DNA of 64,000 nucleotides from Kiloniella spongiae (GTDB lineage Bacteria; Pseudomonadota; Alphaproteobacteria; Kiloniellales; Kiloniellaceae): positions 310,001-374,000 of the forward strand of contig NZ_LAQL01000002.1 in NCBI RefSeq assembly GCF_001026905.1, given 5' to 3'. The stretch's first letter is position 1. The number at the start of each line of letters is the position of its first letter. Below are positions 45,533-55,099 of the stretch, one piece after another. A program made the position numbers and the translations under genes. Below the pieces are notes generated by a model that ran no database searches, had not been told where the DNA came from, and was given only the letters and a program-made list of their open reading frames with translations.

Positions 45533-46531
45533 ATGAGCAAACGAGCATCTTCTATAGAAGCTTCTGCAGAGAAGCTTTCGGCAACACTCCCTCCGCTTTT
45601 AATCGAAGCAGAACATGTTGCGGCAACGGTTTTCCAAGGGGCGCATGGCAGACGCCATGTCGGCCAAGGCGATGAGTTCTGGCAATATCGACGCTATAGT
45701 CCGGGGGATTCACCAAGAAAGATCGATTGGCGTCGTTCTGCAAAATCAGACCCCAATTCCGAAAACGCCGGCATTTTCATTCGCCAGAAAGAATGGGAGT
45801 CAGCACAAAGTTTGTGGCTTTGGAATAGCAATGATCCCGGGATGGATTGGGCTTCGGACAAAAACCTTGCAACAAAAAAGCATCGGGCTTCAGTCTTAAG
45901 TCTCGCACTTGCCCAACTTTTAATTCGTGGCGGAGAAAAAGTAGCCCTTGCCGGATCAGGTACAGCTCCTTCAAACTCCCGAAAAAATCTGTACACCATC
46001 GCGCGGCAATTGGAAGCCCAACGCTCCGCAAGTATAACCACACAAGATAGTAGCCAGAAAAGTCAGCACCTCGACCATGAATTACCTCGGGAACACCATT
46101 TCTCACAAAATTCTGCGCTGGTTTGCTTTTCAGATTTCCTCACACCATTATCCGAACAAAAACAAATCTTTGCCAGCCTTGCACATAAAAATCTTCGTGT
46201 TTGGTTGGTTCAAGTACTAGACCCTGCGGAACTGAATTTGCCCTACTCGGGAAGAGTGAAATTTCAACTCCCCAAAAGCGACCGAGAGCTTTTACACTCT
46301 GATGTTGCATCTATACGCGACCTCTACATGGATCGCATTAGAGGCCATAACAAGGACCTATCACGCCTCGTCAAAAAATGGGGATGGAATCATATCCTCC
46401 ACACAACAAATAAATCACCTGAATCAACTCTTCTAACTCTTTATCGAAGTATTTCGGAACGCCAAAACACCTTTGCGCACGCCCGGGAAGAAAACCTGAG
46501 CGGAAACGATATAGGTCAAGAGCATGCTTAA
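45533..46531 (+). CDS. DUF58 domain protein (VWA-related), MoxR partner
   Basis: The 332-residue product carries the DUF58 motif GDEFWQYRRYSPGDSPRKID then WRRSAKSD at about 45-75. A VWA-like fold follows. The N-terminal part (TVFQGAHGRRHVGQGDEF) is typical of MoxR-cluster partners. No transmembrane segment is evident. The MIDAS is degenerate. DUF58 proteins are thought to be substrates or adaptors of MoxR. It overlaps the next gene by eight bases. Confidence 0.88.
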   Translation: MSKRASSIEASAEKLSATLPPLLIEAEHVAATVFQGAHGRRHVGQGDEFWQYRRYSPGDSPRKIDWRRSAKSDPNSENAGIFIRQKEWESAQSLWLWNSNDPGMDWASDKNLATKKHRASVLSLALAQLLIRGGEKVALAGSGTAPSNSRKNLYTIARQLEAQRSASITTQDSSQKSQHLDHELPREHHFSQNSALVCFSDFLTPLSEQKQIFASLAHKNLRVWLVQVLDPAELNLPYSGRVKFQLPKSDRELLHSDVASIRDLYMDRIRGHNKDLSRLVKKWGWNHILHTTNKSPESTLLTLYRSISERQNTFAHAREENLSGNDIGQEHA

Positions 46532-49280
46532 TTTAGGGATTATAGGCTTCTTAAATCCATGGCTCTTATTAGGCCTCATAACCCTTCCTGTGGTCTGGCT
46601 TATTCTACGTATAACACCCCCCTCACCAAAAAAAGTTACCTTCCCTGCCCTACGGTTGCTCTTGGGACTACAAGGGGCAACATCAAGACCTGAAAGAACA
46701 TCATGGTGGCTTATTTTCTTAAGGGTAATGATCCTGCTCATCCTTATTCTCGCCTTGGCAGAACCGATTTATGCACCAGTCAAAAGAACTGACACGACAT
46801 ATAATACTTTGGTTCTACTGGATAACGACTGGGCTTCAGCGGGTAGTTGGACCAAACAGCTTGCAACTTTACGGTCTGTACTTGAGCAAAACAAAGGTAA
46901 TCGTAACCAGATTGCCTTTCTGACAACCGCAAAAGGCACAACCGGACACTATGATTTTTCAGGTTTTAAAACATCTCAAAACCTTTTGATCGACATAGAA
47001 CAATTGCCCACACCCCAAAGCTGGCAGTCTGATCCGCAAGGGGCATTAAAATCTATAGAAAAAGAACTCAACCACTATCATCCTTTAAAGGTTTTGTGGC
47101 TTTCCAATGGACTTCTTTCGATACCAGTTACAAATAATTCCTCGGATCTCTTCGATACTTTTGCTACGTCAGAAATTTACCTTCCCTCAAGTGACCAACT
47201 TCCCTTGTGGATTACGGGCGTAAAACCTGAAAGTAGTGGATTAAAGGTGTCAATCTCGCGTGGTCACGACAGTGCTGAAAACGAAGAGAGAGTAGCAGCC
47301 CTTTCCGGGAAAAACGAAGTTCTCGCAACAGGACAGATTAACTTCGGTCAAGGTCAATTAAACGCATCAACAACATTAAGTATGCCAAATGAGCTCTATA
47401 ACAAAGCACAGAAAGTTATTGTCGTTGGCAAGAATACGGCTGCAACAACCTTCTTGCTTGATCAAAGCAACTATCGTTTCCCCGTCGGCATTCTGACCGC
47501 GGCCGGACAGGAAGATAATAAATCCCTTCTTGGGGAACACTATTACCTTCAACGGGCTTTAAGTCTTTTCACCGATGTCAGATATGGATCTGTTAAAGAG
47601 CTCTTGTCTCGAGAGCTTTCTGCTATTGTCGTAACCGATAAAGAAAGCATTCCACCTGCCGATCGAGAAACACTTAATGAATGGATTAATCAGGGCGGAT
47701 TACTGTTACGATTCTCCGGTCCCAATCTCGCGGAAATAAGAGATAGCTTTATCTCTGTTCCTCTCCGCAGTGGCTATCGAAACCTCGAAGGAAATTTAAC
47801 ATGGGAACAGCCACTTACGCTTGAAGCATTCGAAAAAGATAGTCCTTTTTTTGGTTTACCTCAAAACCCGGAGATCACGGTATCAGGACAACTATTGGCA
47901 CAACCGACACCGGAACTGGATAACCATACCTGGGCAAGGCTTCAAGATGGCACCCCTCTTGTCACAGCCGCTGACCAGGGTGATGGTATGATCGTCCTGA
48001 TACACACATCATCGAACACACGCTGGTCAAATCTGGCACTATCGGGGTCATTTGTCGATATTCTTAGACGTATCTTACAGTTTGGGCAGGGTGTGGGTGG
48101 TAACACATCAGACGGCAAACTCCCTGTTCATGACATTCTGGATGCATATGGCAACCTTATTCCCATGGAAGATGCGGCCATTACGCTAGATGCCTCTATG
48201 GATAAAAAGGGTACACAACAGAACATTGATCACAAAACACCCCCTGGATATTACGGGAAAGACAAAAGGCAAAAAGCCATAAACCTGGCGGGAAATTTGC
48301 CGGATATTAAGAAGAATGATTTTCAAGCCGACAGTCAGAAAATCTATAACGCAAAAGAGGAAAGTCCCCTCCAGATTCCACTGCTTTTTATAGCTCTAAT
48401 CTTATTTCTTTTTGATCAGGCACTCACTCTATGGCTCAGAGGATTATTTTCAAATGTAGCTATAGGGAAAATGACTGCTGTCATTCTACTTTTTTTACTT
48501 CCTCTTACCCTGATATCTCCTAACAGAGCTACTGCACAAGAAATTGAAGAACCTTTAGACACCAAGGGTATCGAAGCAACACTCAATACCTATTTAGCCT
48601 ATATCATCACCGGGGATAACAAAGTCGATTCCGACAGTCATTCAGGCTTGGCAGGTCTCTCGCTTCAATTACACAGACGCACGGCTGTTGAAAATGTCAG
48701 AGTAACTGGTCTTGATTTGGATAGGGATCAAATATCACCCTATCCATTTCTCTATTGGCCAATCACAGCGATCCAAGAGCCACTGACCGCACGCGGAAAG
48801 CGTCGCTTAAATGAATACATCAACAATGGCGGTTTGATTTTGTTTGATCTTCGCGAAGCATCAAGCACCTTGAACTCTGCCTTGGGATCACAAGGCAACG
48901 CGCAATATCTGCAAATGCTGACTGACGAAGTTAATATTCCACAGATGGAACCTGTCCCAGCCGGACATGTGATCACACGATCCTTTTATCTCCTGGAAAG
49001 TTTTCCCGGGCGCAATAACAACCGCGACTTTTGGACAGAGAGTACCGACCCCTATCGAAATGACGGAGTTGCAAGAATATTAATAGGATCAAACGATTGG
49101 TCCCGATCCTGGGCCATCAATGAGCAAGGTCGTCCTCTTTATGCCATGGTACGCGGCGGCGAACGCCAGCGAGAACTCTCGTATCGCTTTGGCATCAATC
49201 TCGTAATGTACGCCTTAACTGGGAACTACAAAGAAGATCAGGTTCATATTCCTCATATCCTAGAGAGGTTAGGCCAATGA
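46524..49280 (+). CDS. BatA-N / DUF4159 membrane protein
   Basis: This 918-residue protein has an N-terminal BatA-type membrane region: FLNPWLLLGLITLPVVWLIL, then a second helix FLRVMILLILILALAEPIYA. A VWA-like or GATase-like periplasmic region follows, in which NEWINQGGLLLRFSGPNLAE marks a class I amidotransferase-like fold. Two more helices lie near 617-660. The C-terminal DUF4159 domain ends with LFDLREASS, GHVITRSFYLLESFPGR and IGSNDWSRSW. It is probably the main membrane scaffold of the MoxR cluster. The molecular role is unknown. It overlaps the DUF58 gene by 8 and the next gene by 4 bases. Confidence 0.88.
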   Translation: MLNLGIIGFLNPWLLLGLITLPVVWLILRITPPSPKKVTFPALRLLLGLQGATSRPERTSWWLIFLRVMILLILILALAEPIYAPVKRTDTTYNTLVLLDNDWASAGSWTKQLATLRSVLEQNKGNRNQIAFLTTAKGTTGHYDFSGFKTSQNLLIDIEQLPTPQSWQSDPQGALKSIEKELNHYHPLKVLWLSNGLLSIPVTNNSSDLFDTFATSEIYLPSSDQLPLWITGVKPESSGLKVSISRGHDSAENEERVAALSGKNEVLATGQINFGQGQLNASTTLSMPNELYNKAQKVIVVGKNTAATTFLLDQSNYRFPVGILTAAGQEDNKSLLGEHYYLQRALSLFTDVRYGSVKELLSRELSAIVVTDKESIPPADRETLNEWINQGGLLLRFSGPNLAEIRDSFISVPLRSGYRNLEGNLTWEQPLTLEAFEKDSPFFGLPQNPEITVSGQLLAQPTPELDNHTWARLQDGTPLVTAADQGDGMIVLIHTSSNTRWSNLALSGSFVDILRRILQFGQGVGGNTSDGKLPVHDILDAYGNLIPMEDAAITLDASMDKKGTQQNIDHKTPPGYYGKDKRQKAINLAGNLPDIKKNDFQADSQKIYNAKEESPLQIPLLFIALILFLFDQALTLWLRGLFSNVAIGKMTAVILLFLLPLTLISPNRATAQEIEEPLDTKGIEATLNTYLAYIITGDNKVDSDSHSGLAGLSLQLHRRTAVENVRVTGLDLDRDQISPYPFLYWPITAIQEPLTARGKRRLNEYINNGGLILFDLREASSTLNSALGSQGNAQYLQMLTDEVNIPQMEPVPAGHVITRSFYLLESFPGRNNNRDFWTESTDPYRNDGVARILIGSNDWSRSWAINEQGRPLYAMVRGGERQRELSYRFGINLVMYALTGNYKEDQVHIPHILERLGQ

Positions 49281-51343
49281 TCTCTAGTTACGGTATCGAA
49301 TGGCAACCTCTGGTTCCGATGTGGATGATTTATATAATCATCGGCTTTGCCTTAACATCGCTGCTGTCACTCTTTTTCCTCAAGAGTAAAGGCGGAGAAT
49401 TCAGAGCAATCTTCCTTGCAATAATTGCTGTTTTTCTAGCGAACCCCAGTCTCCACAAAGAAGTCAGCGAAGCTTTACCAGAACTCGTGCTCGCCATTGT
49501 GGATAACAGTCCATCAATGGACTATGGCAAGCGCAAAAGTCAGGCAGCAAATGCACTGACCTCTCTACATGAACAGGTCAATCAACGTTCCGATCTGATC
49601 CTTAAAACCATCCAAATAAATGGCGATGCCGAAAATGGCACCAAACTCTTCGATGAAATTTACCTGACAGCAGAAGAAAAAGAACGTTTGGCCGGGATTG
49701 TTATTATATCAGACGGGCAAATCCATGACATTCCGAAAGCGTTAGAAGGAACACAGTTTCCTCAGGACATTCCCCTTCATCTGTTCTTGGCCGGAGATCC
49801 CGACAAAGGCGATCGCCGTATCGTCATTGAACAGGCCCCTGCTTTTGGTATCATTGACCAGAAGACTGAGCTGTCGTTTAAAATCATCGATGAAAACATC
49901 AATGAAATCGGCGTGCCCGCAGCCATAACCCTACGGAAAAATGGTAACACTGTTGCAGAGTTTCAGGCCCCGATTAACCAGACAATTACTCATGAGCTAA
50001 CACTGGAGAACAGAGGCGAAGCAATTTTTGATATAACAGCTGAAGTGCTGGACGAAGAAATAACCCCGATAAACAACCAAGCTGTTTTCAGTGCAAACGG
50101 CGTCAGAGACAGATTGAAGGTGCTTTTGATTTCTGGTGAGCCTCACCCAGGAGAGCGGGCATGGCGAAACATCCTGAAAGAAGATCCATCCGTTGACCTC
50201 ATCCATTTCACAATTCTTCGCCATCCCACCAAACAGGATGGCACCCCTATCAGAGAACTTTCCCTGATTGCTTTTCCTATTCACGAACTCTTTGAAGTTA
50301 AACTGGCCGACTTCGATCTTATTATTTTTGATCAATACCAGCGTCAAGGTTTTCTTCCCAGTCACTATCTAACGAACATTGTCAGGTACGTTAAACAAGG
50401 GGGTGCTCTATTGGAAGTCGGTGGCCCCGGCTATGCTTCTCCAGCTTCTCTTTACAATACCTCTTTAGGCAGCATCCTTCCTGCAGAGCCTTTGGGAAAA
50501 GTATCTGAACAAGCTTTCCACCCCCTGATTACTCAGTTGGGGTTGCGCCATCCCGTTACTGCTCGTTTACCAAAGGCAAATCTTTTGCCAGATGAAAAAC
50601 CTCGGTGGGGACGTTGGTTCAGACAGGTTGAAACAGACACGCTCGGTGGCTCAACCCTGATGACTGGTAATAACCTACTACCATTACTTATTCTAGATCA
50701 TTACGAAGAAGGACGAGTTGCCCAGATTACCAGTGACCATATATGGCTGTGGGGGCGTAATATTGAAGGCGGCGGGCCACAAACTGAATTAATACGGCGT
50801 CTTGTTCACTGGCTTATGAAAGAACCAGAGCTGGAAGAAGAAACATTAAAAGCCCAACTCAGAGATCAGCAACTCTCTATAACACGACAAACAATGTCAG
50901 AGGATGAAATTAATCTAACGATTACAAGCCCGTCGGGAGAAATAACAGAAACAGCCCTACAGGCAGATACCCACGGCCATGCTTCGACTAGAATTGAAGC
51001 AACGGAACCCGGACTTTATACAATTAATGACGGTCTCAATACCGTTGTCGCTCAACAGGCTCTCAGTGGTCCGGAACATGAAAGAGTCCGGACGGATCCC
51101 ATACCTCTCGCACCCATCATCGAAGCCAGTAATGGCGGGATCTATACGCTAAAGGACCTTAGTCCAAAACTTAGATTGGTACGGGGAAAGGGCTCACTTG
51201 CGGGAAAAGAGTGGGCAGGATTACTTTCGCAAAAAGCCGAAAAGCTTGTTGGATCGACACGAACTCCACTATTACCCCCATGGGCTTTCCTTTCTCTCTT
51301 GCTAATGACCGCATTTGGGGCTTGGTATCGCGAAGGCCGCTAG
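49277..51343 (+). CDS. VWA / glutamine-amidotransferase-like membrane protein
   Basis: The 688-residue product has two N-terminal helices (about 15-36 and 42-60), a VWA-like segment with a MIDAS-type DNSPSMDYG at about residue 76, and beta-rich repeats. A class I GATase-like domain follows from about 275 (LKVLLISGEPHPGERAWRNI, LIIFDQYQRQGFLP, VKQGGALLEVGGPGYASP). A single C-terminal helix (PPWAFLSLLLMTAFGAWY) closes it. The catalytic Cys of true amidotransferases is not seen, so it is probably a binding fold. It is the last gene of the MoxR cluster, which ends convergent to a GNAT gene with an 8-bp gap. Confidence 0.85.
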   Translation: MISSYGIEWQPLVPMWMIYIIIGFALTSLLSLFFLKSKGGEFRAIFLAIIAVFLANPSLHKEVSEALPELVLAIVDNSPSMDYGKRKSQAANALTSLHEQVNQRSDLILKTIQINGDAENGTKLFDEIYLTAEEKERLAGIVIISDGQIHDIPKALEGTQFPQDIPLHLFLAGDPDKGDRRIVIEQAPAFGIIDQKTELSFKIIDENINEIGVPAAITLRKNGNTVAEFQAPINQTITHELTLENRGEAIFDITAEVLDEEITPINNQAVFSANGVRDRLKVLLISGEPHPGERAWRNILKEDPSVDLIHFTILRHPTKQDGTPIRELSLIAFPIHELFEVKLADFDLIIFDQYQRQGFLPSHYLTNIVRYVKQGGALLEVGGPGYASPASLYNTSLGSILPAEPLGKVSEQAFHPLITQLGLRHPVTARLPKANLLPDEKPRWGRWFRQVETDTLGGSTLMTGNNLLPLLILDHYEEGRVAQITSDHIWLWGRNIEGGGPQTELIRRLVHWLMKEPELEEETLKAQLRDQQLSITRQTMSEDEINLTITSPSGEITETALQADTHGHASTRIEATEPGLYTINDGLNTVVAQQALSGPEHERVRTDPIPLAPIIEASNGGIYTLKDLSPKLRLVRGKGSLAGKEWAGLLSQKAEKLVGSTRTPLLPPWAFLSLLLMTAFGAWYREGR

Positions 51344-51351
51344 ATCTACCA

Positions 51352-51900
51352 CTAAATTTCCCGAGCAGCCTGAGATTCATAAACACTTTCCCAAGGCGAT
51401 ATAAAACCTTTCGGCAGAGCAAGAAAAGCATCACTTTGTAGTGATAGAACTTGAAATTTCTCGGCACTCACGGGGACTGGCATATCAAAGCCAAGAGGTT
51501 TGGCGAGCTCAAAACCATAAGGCGCGTAATAGGGCTGTTCACCAACAACAAAACACAGACGGTATCCCATTTTTTTTGCCTCATTCATCCCATGTGTTAC
51601 CAGCGCCTTTCCGATCCCCTTGCCCTGTAAATCAGGCTGCACAGCTAATGGCCCCAAAAGAAGCGCGGTTTCACCACCTATCAATACAGGCCAAAACCGA
51701 AGAGTTCCAAGCAGTTTCCCAGAAGAACAAGAAGAAGAAGAAGATCGTACAGAAAAGCTTAAATCTGGAACAGCAGAGACATCTGCCCGGAAAGTATAGG
51801 AAGGGCGAGATTTACGCTCCTGACCAAACGTCAAATCCAATAAAGTTTCAATCTGCGCTTCATCAGCAGTATTCTGGAGGGTAATCGTATAGTCACACAT
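51352..51900 (-). CDS. GNAT family N-acetyltransferase (YhbS-like)
   Basis: The 182-residue product has the acetyl-CoA loop LAVQPDLQGKGIGKALVTHG at about 88-107 and the YhbS-type ending GYRLCFVVGEQPYYAPYGFE. The acceptor is unknown. A run of Ser codons, broken once by Cys (SSSSSCSSG, about residues 53-61), is encoded by a TCT microsatellite. It sits in the loop between the first strands, where a length change would be tolerated. It is convergent to the MoxR cluster. Confidence 0.88.
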   Translation of the reverse strand: MCDYTITLQNTADEAQIETLLDLTFGQERKSRPSYTFRADVSAVPDLSFSVRSSSSSCSSGKLLGTLRFWPVLIGGETALLLGPLAVQPDLQGKGIGKALVTHGMNEAKKMGYRLCFVVGEQPYYAPYGFELAKPLGFDMPVPVSAEKFQVLSLQSDAFLALPKGFISPWESVYESQAAREI

Positions 51901-52236
51901 GGTACATCCTGCATTAGTGCCAGCTCAGAGAGCCTGTACTTTTATTCTTCAAAGACATTGATGCTAACTGTTGTCTTTGGTTAGTGCAGGTTGACCTGAT
52001 ATTCAGGCCGCTGAACAATCCGTTACGACACACAGACTAACAGCCCAGCGAACAGCAGTTCGAGGGCAGGTCCGTCGTCGTCGGAGATGTTCACAATAGT
52101 TGGGCATATAAATGACCAAGCCTTAAATAGAGTAAGTACGATTTACCCATATTCGATATCACGATTTTTATAACTGTCAAAGCAAGAAAAACATCAAAGC
52201 TATTTTTTCAAAAACGACCCCTTCTCGAATCAAGAT
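51901..52236. other. Intergenic region between GNAT and lysR
   Basis: Neither strand holds a convincing gene in these 336 bp. The middle part (about 51990-52100) is more GC-rich than its flanks and has small hairpins (CTAAC/GTTAG near 51965-51985, CGAA/TTCG near 52050). It should hold the GNAT promoter and the 3' end of the lysR transcript. I recognise no RNA family and no terminator with a T-tail. Confidence 0.4.
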
Positions 52237-53133
52237 TCAAAAGTCGGGATTATTTCCATAATAATCTGTAATAAAATCAATAAAAACACGCGCTTTGGGC
52301 GGAAGATTACGGTTTACTGGGTACACCACATATATGGCATTATCCGTGTCCACTTCCCAATCCGGCAGTATTTTTACCACACGCCTTTCTTTAATAGCAT
52401 CATGGCAGATAAAATTAGGCATACAGGCAAAACCAATCCCTTCCTGAACAGCCGAGAGAATAAAATCACCATTGTTAGCTGAGAGATCACTCGTCAAAGG
52501 CACCGCCACCGCTCCGTGTTTGCCACTCAACTTCAATCCGGATATCCGATTCAGATTTGAATAGTGCAAAAAGTTATATCCGGAAAGCTCTGCGGGTATT
52601 ACAGATGCATGTCCTTTTTTAAAATAGGATGGAGCAGCAATTACACTCATCCCGCAATCAGATATTTTCTTGGCAATAAGCCGTGAATCCATCAAACGAC
52701 CAATACGTACGCCGACATCAAAGCCTTCTTCAACCAGATCAACCATTTGATCATTGAGAATAAGATCAATTTCGATTTCAGGATATTGCACTCTAAAGTC
52801 AGCAAGCATCGGGGCCATACATTTAATTCCAAAGGACATCGGCGCATTAACTTTCAATAATCCCCTCGGTGTCGAAGATAGGCGTGAAACTGTATACTCA
52901 GCTTGCTCGGCGACATCTATAACGGCTTGGCATTTTTCAGAAAACAATCTCCCCGCCTCAGTCAGAGAAAGACGTCGTGTTGTTCTGTTTAACAAACGTA
53001 TTCCTAGCCGATCTTCGAGACGGCTTACCTGTTTTGATACGGCAGATTTACTTATACCCAATGCCTTGGCAGCAGCCGTAAAGCTCTCGTGCTCAACCAC
53101 AGAGGCAAAAACTGCCATTTCATTCAAATTCAT
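52237..53133 (-). CDS. LysR-type transcriptional regulator
   Basis: The 298-residue product has the N-terminal winged HTH of LysR (MAVFASVVEHESFTAAAKAL, SKSAVSKQVSRLEDRLGIRL). Its effector domain is of the CrgA/DsdC-like class (LLKVNAPMSFGIKCMAPML). It is transcribed away from the pirin gene. The intergenic DNA contains a 26-bp perfect palindrome placed 17 bp before its start, suitable for both autorepression and control of pirin-GHR. A quinone or other electrophile is a reasonable guess at the inducer, from the genes it flanks. Confidence 0.93.
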   Translation of the reverse strand: MNLNEMAVFASVVEHESFTAAAKALGISKSAVSKQVSRLEDRLGIRLLNRTTRRLSLTEAGRLFSEKCQAVIDVAEQAEYTVSRLSSTPRGLLKVNAPMSFGIKCMAPMLADFRVQYPEIEIDLILNDQMVDLVEEGFDVGVRIGRLMDSRLIAKKISDCGMSVIAAPSYFKKGHASVIPAELSGYNFLHYSNLNRISGLKLSGKHGAVAVPLTSDLSANNGDFILSAVQEGIGFACMPNFICHDAIKERRVVKILPDWEVDTDNAIYVVYPVNRNLPPKARVFIDFITDYYGNNPDF

Positions 53134-53149
53134 TTTCTACACTCACCAC

Positions 53150-53175
53150 ACATTGTTTCCATATGGAAACAATGT
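53150..53175. promoter_or_regulatory. 26-bp perfect palindrome, putative LysR operator
   Basis: ACATTGTTTCCAT at 53150-53162 is followed directly by its exact reverse complement. It lies 17 bp before lysR and 85 bp before pirin. It contains T-N11-A dyads as expected for LysR binding. Its downstream edge touches the -35 position of the pirin promoter. Confidence 0.75.
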
Positions 53176-53193
53176 TGTTCTTAATTCATGCAT

Positions 53194-53199
53194 TATAAT
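53194..53199 (+). promoter_or_regulatory. -10 element of the pirin promoter
   Basis: A consensus TATAAT lies 61 bp before the pirin start, downstream of the palindrome. No good -35 is present at 17 bp, which fits a promoter that needs the activator bound at the palindrome. Confidence 0.45.
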
Positions 53200-53259
53200 A
53201 GTAAAGTGACATAACTATCTTTAGCTGAATAGTCATTTTTGAGAGTACAGGACATCCCG

Positions 53260-53970
53260 ATGATTGATATCAGACCTTTTGATAGTTTGGGCAGATTCCA
53301 GAATGAATGGTTAAACGCGCGCTATCACTTCAGCTTTGCAAATTACATGAACCCGGAACGAACAGGTATTGGACCACTACTGGTTTGGAATGATGATGAA
53401 ATTCAGCCCGGCGGTGGTTTTCCAATGCATGGACACCGCAATATGGAAATCATCACCTACGTACGATACGGTGCAATTTCTCACGAAGATCACCTGTCCA
53501 ACAAAGGAAAAACACCTGCGGGTGATATACAGGTCATGACGGCTGGCAAAGGTATTCTGCATAGTGAGTATAACCACGAAGCAGAAATAACCGGTCTTTA
53601 TCAAATCTGGATACACCCTTCAGAAACGTACCTCAAACCCCACTGGGATCAGAAAACTTTTTCCGAAGCTGATTACGCTGGCGGTTTTCTACCACTGGTG
53701 TCCGGAGAGAAAAAACATCCCAACGCACTGCTCATAAATCAGAATGCCACTCTTTACGGAACACACCTGAAAGAAAATGAAGAGATAAATCAACCCATAG
53801 CAAAAGATCGCTTAGGGTATCTTGTGGTCTCCAAGGGATTGATTAATCTCAACGGTCAACGCCTGAACGAACGGGACGGTGCCATGATTGTGAATGAAGA
53901 AAACTTGAACATCACAGCCCTTGCTAACGCAGAATTAATTTTCGCGGACTTGCCAGATACCGTTCAATAA
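53260..53970 (+). CDS. Pirin family protein
   Basis: Pirins are bicupin Fe proteins; bacterial members include quercetin dioxygenases and redox sensors. I start it at the ATG at 53260 (MIDIRPFDS), preceded by AGGA; seven earlier codons are open. The 236-residue protein has the metal site of cupin 1: PMHGHRNMEIITYV (two His), ISHEDH, and ILHSEYN. The second cupin lacks these residues, as usual. It lies 28 bp before the glutathionyl-hydroquinone reductase gene, and the two are probably co-induced by the divergent LysR. Confidence 0.93.
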   Translation: MIDIRPFDSLGRFQNEWLNARYHFSFANYMNPERTGIGPLLVWNDDEIQPGGGFPMHGHRNMEIITYVRYGAISHEDHLSNKGKTPAGDIQVMTAGKGILHSEYNHEAEITGLYQIWIHPSETYLKPHWDQKTFSEADYAGGFLPLVSGEKKHPNALLINQNATLYGTHLKENEEINQPIAKDRLGYLVVSKGLINLNGQRLNERDGAMIVNEENLNITALANAELIFADLPDTVQ

Positions 53971-53998
53971 ACAACCGCTTACAGAAAGAGAACACAAA

Positions 53999-54973
53999 AT
54001 GGGAAAACTCGTCGATGGCCAATGGCATGATGTCTGGTATGACACCAAAAGCAGCAATGGTAAGTTTCAACGTAAGGACGCTCAGTTCAGGAACTGGGTA
54101 ACAGCAGATGGATCTAACGGCCCTAATGGCGAAAAAGGCTATCCCGTAGAAAGCGGACGCTATCATCTCTATGTAAATCTTGCCTGCCCCTGGGCGCACA
54201 GAGCCATGATTTTCAGAAGTCTTAAGGGACTGGAAGCAACAATCTCAGTCTCCGTGGTTCACTGGGAAATGAAAGAAAACGGTTGGGAATTCAACCCCGG
54301 AGATCTTGGCTCTACCGAAGATCTCCTTTACGGGTCAGATTATCTCTATCAAATCTACACAAAGGCAGATCCAAACTATACGGGCCGCGTGACCGTTCCT
54401 GTACTTTGGGATAAAAAAGAACAGACCATTATCTCAAACGAGTCTTCTGAAATCATCAGGATGTTCAACAGTTCCTTTGATGCCTTTGCAACAAAAGATG
54501 TTCCAGATCTTTATCCGCAAGACATGCGTGAAGCCATCGATAGTGTGAATGAGCTGGTCTATCACAACATCAATAATGGTGTTTACAAAAGCGGCTTTGC
54601 AACAACTCAAATGGCCTATGAAGAAGCTTACCACGCGCTTTTCGACACCATGGACAATCTGGAAGAGCGACTGAATTCTCAGAAATACCTGGCCGGAGAT
54701 CGCTTAACGGAAGCTGACTGGCGTCTTTTTACCACCCTGTTACGTTTTGATCCCGTTTATTATGGTCATTTCAAATGCAACAAAAAGCGGCTTGTTGACT
54801 ACATCAACCTATGGGCCTTGACACGCGAGCTTTACCAATACGAAGGCGTCGCAAAGACCGTCAACATTCCCCACATCAAGGCCCATTATTACGGTAGCCA
54901 CGGGACAATTAACCCAACGGGCGTCATTCCTGTTGGGCCTGATATAGATTTCGCCCAACCTCATAACAGATAA
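53999..54973 (+). CDS. yqjG: Glutathionyl-hydroquinone reductase (Xi-class GST)
   Basis: This enzyme removes glutathione from glutathionyl-hydroquinones, regenerating hydroquinones with release of GSSG. The 324-residue length fits. The catalytic Cys63 is in NLACPWAHRAM, the same number as in E. coli YqjG. Typical later motifs are VPVLWDKKEQTIISNESSEIIR and LTEADWRLFTTLLRFDPVYYGHFKCN. The C-terminus is IKAHYYGSHGTINPTGVIPVGP, split here between binding and dimer surface. It is the second gene after pirin. A decayed copy of its last 100 bp lies about 550 bp downstream. Confidence 0.95.
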   Translation: MGKLVDGQWHDVWYDTKSSNGKFQRKDAQFRNWVTADGSNGPNGEKGYPVESGRYHLYVNLACPWAHRAMIFRSLKGLEATISVSVVHWEMKENGWEFNPGDLGSTEDLLYGSDYLYQIYTKADPNYTGRVTVPVLWDKKEQTIISNESSEIIRMFNSSFDAFATKDVPDLYPQDMREAIDSVNELVYHNINNGVYKSGFATTQMAYEEAYHALFDTMDNLEERLNSQKYLAGDRLTEADWRLFTTLLRFDPVYYGHFKCNKKRLVDYINLWALTRELYQYEGVAKTVNIPHIKAHYYGSHGTINPTGVIPVGPDIDFAQPHNR

Positions 54974-55099
54974 AGAGTTCACAGGCCCATGATATCGGTT
55001 CAATCCAGAGCCGATATCAACACCTGTTTTTGTATTTTAGCTATAGAGAATTAAATGCATTCGCTAATTTGGACATGAACTAATTTGTGATCATTTTAA

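Noticed and set aside
51990-52100. tRNA-like GTTCGAG word in the GNAT-lysR gap
   Set aside because: The flanking bases do not form a T-arm, and no acceptor or anticodon stem can be drawn.
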